A DNA stretch of 64,000 nucleotides, from positions 1 to 64,000 of the forward strand of contig JAJFFO010000013.1 in the NCBI GenBank assembly GCA_021776615.1. Direction: 5' to 3'. Source of the DNA: Robiginitomaculum sp. (lineage in GTDB: Bacteria; Pseudomonadota; Alphaproteobacteria; Caulobacterales; Maricaulaceae). Positions 30,912 through 39,615 of this stretch are shown here, one piece after another. The translations under genes were made by a program, and so were the position numbers. Numbering within the stretch: position 1 is the first letter of the stretch; every line of letters starts with the position of its first letter. The notes under the pieces were generated by a model, which saw only the letters and a list, made by a program, of their open reading frames with translations, ran no database searches and was not told the origin of the DNA.

Positions 30912-33209
30912 CTAGAGCAAAGCGGTTTCGATCAGCAAATATGCCGGTCCATCGCCGGTGCGTAAATGGGTTTCCAAATGCACGCGGTTTTCTTTTTTCG
31001 CCGCTTCGTCAATCTTGGCGCGCAATTCCTCGGCGAAAGCATAGGCCGCCGAACGCAAGGGCGCATCTTCGGCGAACGCATCATGCAATGCCTTTACCGG
31101 CACCGGAGCCTCCATGCGCACAATGTCGGTCATCGCCTGCTGCCCACCGACAAGGCGTGCGTGGGAAAGTGCGCGATAAACCTGCGTGCTAAATAAAAGC
31201 GGCGGATCAATATCATGAATACGAAACAAGGTTACCAGACGGTCCAATGGGTCTGACCCGGTTTTTGCATCTAAATCAGATTGCGCCATTGGCTCAACCC
31301 GTTCTGCGGTATGTGCTGGTGCTGGGGCCGAAACTGGAGCCGGTATGGGGGCCGAAATCGGAGATGATACTGGAGCCGATACCGGTTGTTGGGCGGGCTT
31401 GGCATCTTCGTCGCTACGCTCCATGCCCGACAGCACATCTTTCCATCGCCAGGCGCTGCCTTTTTTGGCGTCTTTTGCCTGATCGCGATCAGGTCTCGCC
31501 GTGTTCGATTCTACAATTGGTTGTGCCGCTTCAGACTCGCTTTGGCCGGGTGCCATGTCCTCACCGGATTGCGCGCGCAACCCGCTACGCCCTGATGGTG
31601 TTTGGGTTTCGGCTGCCGGGACGCTACGCGGCGACGAGGCAAACGGGCTTGGCACTTGCATGGCCCCGCCCCGTTGATCCGCCGCCGACCCCATGCGCAA
31701 CATAAAGTCACTCAGCAATTCATAGTTTTGGCGAATGCGCGCCTGAAAGGACGCGTCAATTTCTTCGGCTTCGTCCGCTGCGGAGCGCGCAGCAGCGTTT
31801 AACCCGGCCAGACCCCGGCGTAATTTATCTTGCAGATCTTGCGCCTGAGCATCGGCAGCTTGTGGCAGCGTCGCCAATTTTGCCTCCAGCCCTTGGGTGG
31901 CCGCATCAAGCCGCTCAAAAGTTTTATCGGCCCAGGACGCCGCCGAGAAACTGGCTTCATTGGCCTGTTCCAGCCGCTTGGCAATCACTTCAGCATAAGC
32001 GTCCAGCGCATTACGGGCTTCTTCGGCGGCAATTTTCAATTCTTCGGCCTGCCGGGCATTGCGTGTCGCCGCCGCTTGGGTGTCGCGCTGCGCCTCGCGT
32101 ACGCTGCCATGGGCTTTTTGCAAGGCCCCTTCAAACGCTTCGGTGATGACGCCAGCGCCGTCGCGGGCAACGCTTTCAATTTCCTCAACGCCCTTGCGGG
32201 CAATGGCGGACAAAGCGTGGGCCTCGTCGCGGCTGGCCGCAAAACTTTCGCCGGTGCGTATCCGAACCTGATCAAGCTCGCTAACACTGCTATCGAGCGC
32301 CCGGCTGGTATCGCCCAGGACAATCGTGCTGGCGGATAATTTCCCCGTGGCGTCGTCCAGTTTTGCCGCAATAACTTTGGCACCCTGCGCCGCATCATGG
32401 GCAGAACCCGACAGGCGCTCGGCGCTGTCTTCCAAAGTTTTGGTACTGTCGATGGCATGGGCATTGGCGATATCGGCTGCCGCCACCACCATTTTCGACT
32501 GCTCGGATATGGCATTGGCGATGTCCGCCGCTTTTTGATCCAGCACCGTGGCCAAATCAGCCACCGCTTCGCGCTCGCGGCGCAAATCGTTAATCAGCGC
32601 ATCCGTGCGTTCGCGGGCAGAAACTTCGGCAGCGGAAAACGCCTGACTATGGTGGCCCAAAACTTCTTCCATGGCACCAAGGCGGGCTAATGCCCCCTCC
32701 ACCGCCGTGTTGACCCTAGAAATTTCGCCGTGCACCGCCTCGGTCATTTTGCGGGCATCTTCGCGGGTGGCCTTTGCCGGATCGGCAAACCGTTCCGCCA
32801 TCGCGCCAATGGTTTGAGCGGTGCCGCGAAAGCGTGCCAACTCGCCAATTAATACTGCGGCAAGGAAAACAAAAATCGCCGGACCAAGGGTCACAAAAAC
32901 CAAACTCGCCAAATCACTAACCGGCAAAGCCGCCAAGCCGACCAAACCGCTTCTACCGGCAGAGAAGGCAATAACCCCGGCCATCCAGAACAGCGCGACA
33001 ATGCCGCCGGAGAGGACAAACCAGATATAGCCGGATTTCGCATTGGGTTTTACCGCAATGGTGATTGGCCCGGACGCGGGCGCGTCTTCGTTGGTCGCGA
33101 CCAGTCCATTGTCCGCCGTGCTTGCCCGGCCCGTTCTGGCAGCTTCTTCCATGAGATTGCCAAATACGGTGCTTGTTGGGTTTTCCCGGTCGACGCGAGC
33201 CTCAGCCAT
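30912..33209 (-). CDS. TipN-like membrane-anchored coiled-coil protein
   Basis: A 765-residue protein with two transmembrane helices (about 61-83 and 100-122) and a long Ala/Glu/Lys-rich coiled coil (about 130-480). A low-complexity Pro/Ser/Ala linker (about 500-640) contains short SAPVSAPIPAPV-type repeats. A conserved C-terminal helical domain begins near LDRLVTLFRIHDIDPPLLF. Two N-terminal TM segments plus a large coiled coil is the layout of Caulobacter TipN, the polarity marker, though that protein is larger. The name is a suggestion from architecture only. A perfect CtrA box lies 25 bp upstream, which fits a cell-cycle role. It is convergent with the solute-binding gene. Confidence 0.55.
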   Translation of the reverse strand: MAEARVDRENPTSTVFGNLMEEAARTGRASTADNGLVATNEDAPASGPITIAVKPNAKSGYIWFVLSGGIVALFWMAGVIAFSAGRSGLVGLAALPVSDLASLVFVTLGPAIFVFLAAVLIGELARFRGTAQTIGAMAERFADPAKATREDARKMTEAVHGEISRVNTAVEGALARLGAMEEVLGHHSQAFSAAEVSARERTDALINDLRREREAVADLATVLDQKAADIANAISEQSKMVVAAADIANAHAIDSTKTLEDSAERLSGSAHDAAQGAKVIAAKLDDATGKLSASTIVLGDTSRALDSSVSELDQVRIRTGESFAASRDEAHALSAIARKGVEEIESVARDGAGVITEAFEGALQKAHGSVREAQRDTQAAATRNARQAEELKIAAEEARNALDAYAEVIAKRLEQANEASFSAASWADKTFERLDAATQGLEAKLATLPQAADAQAQDLQDKLRRGLAGLNAAARSAADEAEEIDASFQARIRQNYELLSDFMLRMGSAADQRGGAMQVPSPFASSPRSVPAAETQTPSGRSGLRAQSGEDMAPGQSESEAAQPIVESNTARPDRDQAKDAKKGSAWRWKDVLSGMERSDEDAKPAQQPVSAPVSSPISAPIPAPVSAPAPAHTAERVEPMAQSDLDAKTGSDPLDRLVTLFRIHDIDPPLLFSTQVYRALSHARLVGGQQAMTDIVRMEAPVPVKALHDAFAEDAPLRSAAYAFAEELRAKIDEAAKKENRVHLETHLRTGDGPAYLLIETALL

Positions 33210-33233
33210 GCACTTCCCCTTCCAAGGGCATAT

Positions 33234-33249
33234 GTTAACAACCTCTTAA
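33234..33249 (-). promoter_or_regulatory. CtrA box TTAA-N7-TTAAC
   Basis: On the minus strand the sequence reads TTAAGAGGTTGTTAAC, an exact match to the CtrA consensus (two TTAA half-sites 7 bp apart, ending in C). It lies 25 bp upstream of the TipN-like start at 33209. CtrA is the cell-cycle master regulator of alphaproteobacteria. Confidence 0.65.
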
Positions 33250-33303
33250 TTCGCCCAAAACTGTACAAAAGGGAAGCTAAAAGCACATAAATCCGGTGCA
33301 ATT

Positions 33304-34860
33304 TTACGCGGACTGCCACCGCAAGACCGGGCTGCGCGCTGCCCTGGTTTCGTCCAAACGCCGTAACGGCGCCAAAACCGGGGCCTGCGAAAAACGCTCT
33401 ACCTCACCGTCTTTGGCCGCCTTGGCCAGCGAAAGTAGCGTATCGGCGAACCGATCAAGGCTTTCTATTGATTCGGTTTCTGTCGGCTCGATCAACATCG
33501 CCCCATGCACGACCAGCGGGAAATACATGGTCATCGGATGGTAGCCTTCGTCAATCATGGCTTTGGCAAAATCAAGCGTGGTCACCCCCGTGCCCTTCAA
33601 AAACACGTCATCAAATAGCGCTTCATGCATACACACCCCTTCATACGCCGGGCTCATTTCGTCCTGTAAGCGGGCCAGCAAATAGTTGGCATTCAGCACC
33701 GCATCCTCGGACACTTGCCGCAAACCATCGGCACCATGGCTCATCATATAGCCAAGGGCGCGCACAAACATGCCCATTTGCCCATGAAAAGCGCACATGC
33801 GGCCAAATGGTTTGGCATCGCCCTCAACATCTTCCTGATTTTCGATCAGTTTCCAGCCATCTTCGTCGCTGGTCAGATACGGCAAGGGCGCATATTGGCT
33901 CAGGCGCTCGGACAGCACTACCGGCCCGGCACCCGGCCCACCGCCGCCATGGGGGGTGGAGAAGGTTTTGTGCAAATTAATGTGCATGGCATCAACACCA
34001 AGGTCGCGCACTCGGGTCTTACCCATAATCGCGTTCAGATTGGCACCGTCACAATAAAAATAGCCGCCAGCCTCGTGTATCAGATCGGCAATTTCGCGTA
34101 TGTCGCGCTCGAACAAGCCGCAAGTGTTCGGGTTGGTCAGCATAATGCCAGCCACATCCGGGCCGATCTTTTCGCGCAATACCGCCATATCTACCCGGCC
34201 GGTCGCATCAGCGGGAAGTTCATCAATGGTAAAGCCGCAATCAGCAGCCGTAGCCGGATTAGTACCGTGGGCAGATTCGGGTACCAGCACGCGGCGGCGG
34301 GTTTCCAATTCGCCGCGATCTTCCAGCGCCGCGCGGATACACATCATGCCGCACCATTCCCCGTGGGCCCCGGCTTTGGGCGATAATGCCACCGCATCCA
34401 TGCCGGTTATCGCGCACAACCAGCGCGATAATTCGCCCATGAGCGCCAGCGCGCCCTGGGTGGTGGATTGTGGCTGCAAAGGATGCAAATCGCCAAAGCC
34501 CGGCAGTCGCGCCAGTTTTTCATTGAGGCGCGGATTGTGCTTCATGGTGCACGACCCGAGCGGGTAAAGCCCCAAATCAATGGCGTAATTGCGTTGCGAC
34601 AGGCGCACATAATGGCGCAAGGCTTCTGGCTCGGAAAGTCCGGGCAGACCGATCTGCGCGGTGCGTTCCATGCCGCCAAGGCGCGAACGCGCCGCCGGGC
34701 CGGACGCAAAATCTACACCGCATTTGTCCAGTGCTCCGACTTCATTGAGCAAGGGTTCTTGTTGCATCAGGCCCTGAGAGCCGGAAAACGTCTCAAACCC
34801 GCCTCCCGCGCCATCATCCGTATTGGGGCTAGTTGGGCGGCCAATTGGGTTCATCGCCAT
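33304..34860 (-). CDS. gcvPB: Glycine dehydrogenase (decarboxylating) subunit 2
   Basis: PLP-binding half of the split P-protein of the glycine cleavage system, which decarboxylates glycine and loads the aminomethyl group on GcvH. The 518-residue protein has the PLP lysine Lys298 in MHINLHKTFSTPHGGGGPGAG, with LYPLGSCTMKHNPRLNE and PESAHGTNPA upstream. The ATG at 34860 shares its A with the TAA stop of gcvPA (TAATG), so the two subunits are translationally coupled in stoichiometric fashion. It is the last gene of the operon; 95 bp with a CtrA box separate it from the next minus-strand gene. Confidence 0.96.
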   Translation of the reverse strand: MAMNPIGRPTSPNTDDGAGGGFETFSGSQGLMQQEPLLNEVGALDKCGVDFASGPAARSRLGGMERTAQIGLPGLSEPEALRHYVRLSQRNYAIDLGLYPLGSCTMKHNPRLNEKLARLPGFGDLHPLQPQSTTQGALALMGELSRWLCAITGMDAVALSPKAGAHGEWCGMMCIRAALEDRGELETRRRVLVPESAHGTNPATAADCGFTIDELPADATGRVDMAVLREKIGPDVAGIMLTNPNTCGLFERDIREIADLIHEAGGYFYCDGANLNAIMGKTRVRDLGVDAMHINLHKTFSTPHGGGGPGAGPVVLSERLSQYAPLPYLTSDEDGWKLIENQEDVEGDAKPFGRMCAFHGQMGMFVRALGYMMSHGADGLRQVSEDAVLNANYLLARLQDEMSPAYEGVCMHEALFDDVFLKGTGVTTLDFAKAMIDEGYHPMTMYFPLVVHGAMLIEPTETESIESLDRFADTLLSLAKAAKDGEVERFSQAPVLAPLRRLDETRAARSPVLRWQSA

Positions 34861-36227
34861 TAGAGTGCCTCCCCTTGTAAGCTGGACCGCAGGGCCGCAT
34901 CGAAGGCGGCGCAATCATCATCGGTATTCATTTCCGTGGTCGCGACAATCAACAGATCGTCAAACTTGCCGGGTCCATAGAGCCGCGAGGCGGGAATACC
35001 GCCAAGCACGCCGTTTTGGGCCATAAGTTCAACAATATCTGCCGCCTTGCCGCGCACCCGCACGGTAAATTCGTTAAAGAAGCTTTCATTGAGCACTTCC
35101 ACGCCGGGTATTGCCGCCAAGCGATCTGCCAGCGCGCAGGCACGCGCATGATTAAGCCGTGCCAATTCGCGCAAGCCCAACTCCCCCAGCAATGCCAGAT
35201 GAATGGTGAAAGCCAACGTACACAAACCGGAATTGGTACAGATGTTGGAGGTGGCTTTTTCGCGGCGAATGTGTTGCTCGCGCGTGGAAAGCGTCAGCAC
35301 AAAGCCGCGCTTGCCTTGCGCATCCACCGTCTCGCCGGCAAACCGCCCCGGTGCCTGACGAATGAATTTACGATCATCGCGGCACGCCAGCAGGCCGACA
35401 TATGGACCGCCAAAATTTAGTCCATTGCCGATAGATTGGCCCTCGGCGGCAACAATGTCGGCCCCCATTTCGCCGGGGCTTTTGATGGCCCCCAGCGACA
35501 CCACTTCATTGGTCACCGCAATCAGCAAAGCGCCAACTTTATGTGCCGCCTCGGCCAACGGCGTGAGATCAACTAATTCGCCAAAAAAATTCGGGTTTTG
35601 CACGACAATGCAGGCGGTGTTTTCATCGAGCGCGTCGACAATCTTTGCATCAGCACCCATGGCCGCTGGCATAGCCTGCACCTGTACGCCGCCGCCCAAA
35701 GATGAGGTGATCACGCTTTGGCTGTAATGCGGGTGTAGGCCGGGAGCCAGAATGCAGCCCTTGCGTTTGGTGATGCGCGCCGCCATGCGCACCGCTTCGG
35801 CGCAGGCGGTTGAGCCGTCATACATGGACGCATTGGCGATATCCATGCCGGTCAAATGCGCCACCTGGCTTTGAAATTCAAACAGGGTTTGCAAGGTGCC
35901 TTGGGCAATCTCCGGCTGATACGGCGTGTACGCGGTTAAAAATTCAGAGCGCTGAATGAGATGATCAACACTGGCCGGCACGTGGTGACGATACGCCCCG
36001 CCGCCGCAAAAGAATGCCGCCTCGCCAGCATTGGTGCTTTGCCCGGACAGCGCCGCGAAATCGCGCTCGACCTGCATTTCCGACGCATGGTTTGGCAGGC
36101 CTTCAATATCGCCATCCAGCCGCGCGGGCGGCGGAATATCAGCAAATAAATCATCAATGGAAGATACACCAATGCGCGCCAACATGGCGCGGCGGTCTTC
36201 CTCATTCAACGGCAAATAACGCATCAT
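34860..36227 (-). CDS. gcvPA: Glycine dehydrogenase (decarboxylating) subunit 1
   Basis: N-terminal half of the P-protein. Its 455 residues match the usual size. Clear family stretches are MRYLPLNEEDRRAMLARIG, FCGGGAYRHHVPASVDHLI, FLTAYTPYQPEIAQGTLQ and MDIANASMYDGSTACAEA. The subunit pairs with GcvPB to make the functional heterotetramer. It lacks the PLP lysine, as expected. It begins 8 bp after the small membrane-protein gene and ends with a 1-bp overlap into gcvPB. Confidence 0.96.
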   Translation of the reverse strand: MMRYLPLNEEDRRAMLARIGVSSIDDLFADIPPPARLDGDIEGLPNHASEMQVERDFAALSGQSTNAGEAAFFCGGGAYRHHVPASVDHLIQRSEFLTAYTPYQPEIAQGTLQTLFEFQSQVAHLTGMDIANASMYDGSTACAEAVRMAARITKRKGCILAPGLHPHYSQSVITSSLGGGVQVQAMPAAMGADAKIVDALDENTACIVVQNPNFFGELVDLTPLAEAAHKVGALLIAVTNEVVSLGAIKSPGEMGADIVAAEGQSIGNGLNFGGPYVGLLACRDDRKFIRQAPGRFAGETVDAQGKRGFVLTLSTREQHIRREKATSNICTNSGLCTLAFTIHLALLGELGLRELARLNHARACALADRLAAIPGVEVLNESFFNEFTVRVRGKAADIVELMAQNGVLGGIPASRLYGPGKFDDLLIVATTEMNTDDDCAAFDAALRSSLQGEAL

Positions 36228-36235
36228 AAAACCTT

Positions 36236-36601
36236 TCAGCCTTTAGAAAGAAGGTAAGCAAGAATGCCAGCTGGCAGCAGCGCCGCGGCATCAATAACAG
36301 CAATGCGCGCTAATGGCCCGCGGGTTTGGCCATGGACAAAAGCGATGGCAATAAAAGCAACCATGCTGATAAAAGCCGCCACCAGCACCGGCCAACGCAA
36401 ACCGCTCATGAACGGCGCAATGGCCAGACCAGCGCCCAGCAAACCAAACAAGATGGCGCGGTGTTGCAGCAACACCAATAGCGACTTATCCGCACCATCA
36501 ACGCCATAAAGCCGCGACAATGATTTAGGCGCAATTCCAGCAAAGGCTGGCGCAATATGCACCAGTGCCAACACCCAAAACAGAATAACAATCCAGATCA
36601 T
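36236..36601 (-). CDS. Small four-TM membrane protein inside the gcv operon
   Basis: A 121-residue hydrophobic protein with four predicted helices (about 2-22, 43-62, 68-88, 97-118) and a conserved-looking loop LSRLYGVDGADKSLLVLLQHRAILFG. I do not recognise a named family with certainty; short four-helix proteins of this kind are often annotated only as hypothetical membrane proteins. It sits between gcvH (30 bp) and gcvPA (8 bp) on the same strand, so it is transcribed with glycine cleavage under the riboswitch. A role in glycine transport or in the membrane side of the pathway is possible but unsupported. Confidence 0.7.
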   Translation of the reverse strand: MIWIVILFWVLALVHIAPAFAGIAPKSLSRLYGVDGADKSLLVLLQHRAILFGLLGAGLAIAPFMSGLRWPVLVAAFISMVAFIAIAFVHGQTRGPLARIAVIDAAALLPAGILAYLLSKG

Positions 36602-36631
36602 TGTCTCAGCCCATCGCCAATACTGCCGGTA

Positions 36632-37003
36632 TCACTCTTTGATAAATTCGGCATAGGCGGCTTCGTCCATCAGCCCTTCAAGCTGCGAAGCATCGCTAAC
36701 GGTCATTTTGAAAAACCAGCCTTTACCTTGGGCGTCCTCATTGACGGTTTCCGGCGCATCTTCGAGCGTATCATTGGCGGCAGTAATCTCGCCCGAAACT
36801 GGCGCGTAAATCTCGCTGGCAGATTTAACCGATTCGACCACGGCGACGTCCTCGCCCTTATTGGCGGTTTTGCCGACATCTGGCAGTTCGACAAACACCA
36901 CATCGCCCAATTGTCCGGCGGCATAGGTTGAAATACCGATCGTGGCATTGTCGCCATCAACATTCAGCCATTCATGGTCTTCGGTAAAATATAGTTTGCT
37001 CAT
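36632..37003 (-). CDS. gcvH: Glycine cleavage system H protein
   Basis: A 123-residue lipoyl carrier that shuttles the aminomethyl group between the P, T and L proteins. The lipoylated lysine is Lys60 in [19 protein letters not shown], with the expected [21 protein letters not shown] before it. Length and sequence are canonical. The gene lies 43 bp after gcvT in the same operon. The L protein is shared with other dehydrogenases and is not encoded here. Confidence 0.97.
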   Translation of the reverse strand: MSKLYFTEDHEWLNVDGDNATIGISTYAAGQLGDVVFVELPDVGKTANKGEDVAVVESVKSASEIYAPVSGEITAANDTLEDAPETVNEDAQGKGWFFKMTVSDASQLEGLMDEAAYAEFIKE

Positions 37004-37045
37004 TTTGGTCTCCTAACCCCTATAATTGTCTTAGTCCCAAGCGCC

Positions 37046-38173
37046 TTAGCCCCGATAATAATTTTGCGGCACGAAGGGCATTTTCGCCACTTCCGCCGGA
37101 TGCGCCTTGCCACGCACCATCAATTCTATGGCGGTGCCGGGCGCACTAAGATCAGCACGCACATAGCCCATGGCCACCGGGCCGCCCAAGGTTGGCCCAA
37201 AGCCACCTGAAGTGATCTCGCCCACATGCTCGCCACCCAGATGAATATGCGTGCCCTCGCGCGCCGGGGCGCGGCCAAGCGGGCGTATGCCCACCCGTTT
37301 TTGCGGTACGCCATCGGCCAATTGCTGCAAGATTTTTGCCGCCCCCGGAAAGTCTGCGCGCTCGCGGCGCACTTTGGGCACGGCCCACGCCAAACCGGCC
37401 TCTATCGGCGTGCGCGACGCATCAAAATCATGCCCTGACAGGCACAGGCCGACCTCAAGGCGCAGGCTGTCGCGCGCGCCAAGGCCGATGGATTGCACCG
37501 CCTCATTTTCCAGTAATAGCCGCGCCAAATCCTCAGCCCGATCCCCGGCGACCGAGATTTCCCACCCGTCTTCACCGGTATAGCCAGAGCGGGTAATGTG
37601 GCAATCAATGCCGCCAATTTGGGTGTTGCGTGCTTGCATAAATACCATGGCGCCCGCATCAGCGCACAAGGGCGCCATCACCGCCGCCGCCTTCGGCCCT
37701 TGCAGCGCGATCAATGCTTTATCCGGCGCTTGTTCCAGTGTGATGCCGGACGGCAGATTGGCGGCAATATAAGCGAAGTCCTCGGTTTTAAATCCGGCAT
37801 TGACCACCAGCATGATGCGCCCATCATCCGCCGGGTTTAGCGAACGCGTGACCATCAGATCGTCCAAGATACCGCCATCGGCATTCAACAATAAGGAATA
37901 GCGCTGTTCGCCCGGAGCCAGGCCTGCCAGATTGCCCGGCATGATCGCTTCCAGCGCCGCAATGGTGGCGGCATTATCGCGCCCACAAACATAGGCCTGG
38001 CCCATATGCGAGACGTCAAACAGGCCGCAATTTTCGCGGGTCCAATTGTGCTCGGCCATAATTCCGGGTGTGAATTGCACCGGCATGGCATAGCCCGCAA
38101 ACGGCACCATTTTGCCGCCCAATTCTTCCATCAAACCGGCCAGTGGCGTGCGCTGCAGATTATCGTCCGTCAT
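37046..38173 (-). CDS. gcvT: Glycine cleavage system T protein (aminomethyltransferase)
   Basis: Folate-dependent enzyme that releases ammonia and forms methylene-tetrahydrofolate from the aminomethyl-GcvH intermediate. The 375-residue protein has the family N-terminus LAGLMEELGGKMVPFAGYAMPVQF, GLFDVSHMGQAYVCG, SGYTGEDGWEISV and the C-terminal domain with GGFGPTLGGPVAMGYV. The start at 38173 is the conserved MTDDNLQRTPL. It is the first gene of the operon and follows a tandem glycine riboswitch whose terminator-like hairpin lies 16 bp upstream of the start codon. Confidence 0.96.
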   Translation of the reverse strand: MTDDNLQRTPLAGLMEELGGKMVPFAGYAMPVQFTPGIMAEHNWTRENCGLFDVSHMGQAYVCGRDNAATIAALEAIMPGNLAGLAPGEQRYSLLLNADGGILDDLMVTRSLNPADDGRIMLVVNAGFKTEDFAYIAANLPSGITLEQAPDKALIALQGPKAAAVMAPLCADAGAMVFMQARNTQIGGIDCHITRSGYTGEDGWEISVAGDRAEDLARLLLENEAVQSIGLGARDSLRLEVGLCLSGHDFDASRTPIEAGLAWAVPKVRRERADFPGAAKILQQLADGVPQKRVGIRPLGRAPAREGTHIHLGGEHVGEITSGGFGPTLGGPVAMGYVRADLSAPGTAIELMVRGKAHPAEVAKMPFVPQNYYRG

Positions 38174-38189
38174 GATATGCCCCGATAGC

Positions 38190-38214
38190 AAAAGCCCCGG
38201 CACTTGCCGGAGGC
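38190..38214 (-). terminator. Riboswitch expression-platform hairpin
   Basis: On the minus strand a GC-rich stem (GCCTCCGGCA with TGCCGGGGC, one bulged base) is followed by TTTT, between the second glycine aptamer and the gcvT start. It can act as the glycine-controlled terminator. Confidence 0.6.
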
Positions 38215-38217
38215 CCC

Positions 38218-38412
38218 CGCTGTCCTGGTACCTGAGAGATTCACCAAAGCCGCATCATCGCGCCTGTGGCTTACTCCTTCGGTGCGGCACTCAAAATACC
38301 GCTTTCCAGCGTGTCGATCCCTTCGCGGTCCCTTGTGCCTGAGAGTTTCCGGGGCGGTTGCTCCTTCGGCGCCAGCAAAAATTATTAGGAGAAGCTGGTC
38401 TCTCCCGCGAAG
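38218..38412 (-). ncRNA. Tandem glycine riboswitch upstream of gcvT
   Basis: On the minus strand two aptamers follow one another. Aptamer 1 (about 38331-38412) contains GGGAGAGACC, GCCGAAGGAGCAACC and AAACTCTCAGGCAC. Aptamer 2 (about 38218-38330) contains CACCGAAGGAGTAAGCC and GAATCTCTCAGGTACCAGGACAG. The paired CCGAAGGAG and CTCTCAGG signatures, present twice, are diagnostic of glycine riboswitches. Glycine binding normally switches the downstream gcv genes on. Confidence 0.95.
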
Positions 38413-38531
38413 ATCGTTCTGGTCAACGTGCACGTCTTGCCCGTTAATGGCTGTGGCTTAGCACGAGGCATTGAGGGCGACAACGGGTTTGTTAAATTTG
38501 CACGGGGATTTGTTGGCAGTGCACACGCCTC
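38413..38531. other. Non-coding stretch upstream of the riboswitch
   Basis: Nothing with a supportable function is seen here beyond the expected location of the gcv promoter. No consensus promoter could be assigned with confidence. The 552-bp gene-free region from 38174 to 38725 is otherwise filled by the riboswitch and by intergenic repeats. Confidence 0.4.
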
Positions 38532-38658
38532 TTCCTCCTCTCCCATGGGGAGAGGATAGAGGTGAGGGGTAACAAAGTGAAAGCACTCGCTCTCTCGCCT
38601 TATAATCTACAGGCCCCTTTACCCCTCATCCCAACCTTCTCCCCAAGGGGGAAGGAGT
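38532..38658. repeat. Intergenic element with ~38-bp imperfect terminal inverted repeats
   Basis: The left arm (38532-38570) reads TTCCTCCTCTCCCATGGGG and continues into AGAGG...GTGAGGGG. The right arm (38621-38658) is an imperfect reverse complement, beginning ACCCCTCATC and ending CCCCAAGGGGGAAGGA. Each arm is itself a hairpin around CCCATGGG or CCCCAAGGGG. It has no coding capacity and resembles the REP/MITE-like palindromic elements common between proteobacterial genes. Confidence 0.65.
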
Positions 38659-38680
38659 GAAAAGATGCTACCATATTTCA

Positions 38681-38700
38681 CGGCGTTCGCCGGAATGACG
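38681..38700. repeat. Short CGTCATTCCGGCG-type palindromic repeat
   Basis: On the minus strand CGTCATTCCGGCGAACGCCG contains the palindrome CGGCG-AA-CGCCG. This CGTCATTCC...CG motif is a recurrent short intergenic repeat in many proteobacteria. It lies just beyond the early stop of the DUF1801 gene. Confidence 0.45.
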
Positions 38701-38725
38701 TTTAGAGCGGCTTGGAGGTTTTGGC

Positions 38726-39010
38726 CTATTTGTATTGATCGTTGAGCCCGGTGCCGCTCACAATCATTGGCAGGATTTTTTGTTTGTCCTCCAACAACAC
38801 CCCTTGGTGGAACCAAAGACCAAAATAGCTTTTAAACGCCCCGAGGCCGACCATATTTTTGCCGTCAAACGTATAGCAAGGCGCGCCCCATTTTATTTCT
38901 TCGGTTAGCGCAGAAGACAAAAGAATGGCGCGCAACGCCTTAAGCTCTGCGCGCCATTGCTGCTGTGTTTCGAAATACTCATCCGGCGTTTTTCGATTTT
39001 TCATTTTCAT
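38726..39010 (-). pseudogene. DUF1801/YdeI-like protein, apparently shortened at the C-terminus
   Basis: A 94-residue product with a clear DUF1801 N-terminal core: WRAELKALRAILLSSALTEEIKWGAPCYTFDGKNMVGL, followed by YFGLWFHQGVLLEDKQKIL. Family members usually continue for another 25 or more residues, with an (R)xRFTS-type segment and a final helix. Here the frame ends abruptly after VSGTGLNDQYK, and intergenic repeats begin within 30 bp. The simplest reading is loss of the 3' end, perhaps by repeat-associated rearrangement, but a functional short form cannot be excluded. The function of DUF1801 proteins is not well established. Confidence 0.55.
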
Positions 39011-39096
39011 CCAAAGCGCTTTTAATCAACCCTCGCTTACCGCTTAAGAAAAAACAAGGCGATAGAAACAGGCAAACCGCCGCAATGCCGTCAGGC

Positions 39097-39591
39097 TTAT
39101 TGAGCTGCTGCTTCACCGGTCGCCAAGGGAATATTCTTGGTCCAGCTATAGGTAAAAATCGCGTCCAGCTTGGTTTCGATCTGGTAATAGCGGAAGTATT
39201 TTGGTCCATCCAAAACGGCTTTAAGGCTGGAAATATAACTTCTTTTATTCTTCTGGTTATTGACTTCCAAATCCAGGGCGCGCGAAACCATATGGTCGGC
39301 AGTTTCATTACTCATGTCGGTCAAGGATTCGCCCAGCTCCCGAATTAAGCTGTCTCTGGTTTTTTCCGCATCTTTGGTTTTGGCGCGGTAAGCATCATAA
39401 AGCGGCCAGAATTTTTCTGCCTCCGCGGCATCCAATTGCAGATTCATCGCTACAATGGCCCGGCGTTCCGCTTCACGCATCTGATGCGAAACTTCAAAAG
39501 TCGTCCGGCTGTCTTGCCCATATGAAGGCGATGGTAGTGTAAACCCGTAAAAAACGGCAAACAGTAATATAATACGTACGTAAAATTTCAT
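39097..39591 (-). CDS. Exported helical protein of unknown function
   Basis: A 164-residue protein with a signal peptide (MKFYVRIILLFAVFYGFTLPSPSYG, cleavage near SYG-QDS). The mature part is almost entirely helical and charged, with QMREAERRAIVAMNLQLDAAEAEKFWPLYDAYRAK, which resembles the Spy/CpxP-like or LTXXQ style of periplasmic protein. I do not assign it to a family. Its upstream region carries a CtrA-like site (39616-39633), so cell-cycle control is possible. It stands alone between the DUF1801 remnant and mutL. Confidence 0.7.
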   Translation of the reverse strand: MKFYVRIILLFAVFYGFTLPSPSYGQDSRTTFEVSHQMREAERRAIVAMNLQLDAAEAEKFWPLYDAYRAKTKDAEKTRDSLIRELGESLTDMSNETADHMVSRALDLEVNNQKNKRSYISSLKAVLDGPKYFRYYQIETKLDAIFTYSWTKNIPLATGEAAAQ

Positions 39592-39615
39592 TTTCCCAAC
39601 TCCGATTTTGATGTA

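Noticed and set aside
30901-30914. Terminator TAGGC-CATA-GCCTA between the solute-binding gene and the TipN-like gene
   Set aside because: The stem is only 5 bp, has no T-run and includes the TipN-like stop codon, so support is too weak.
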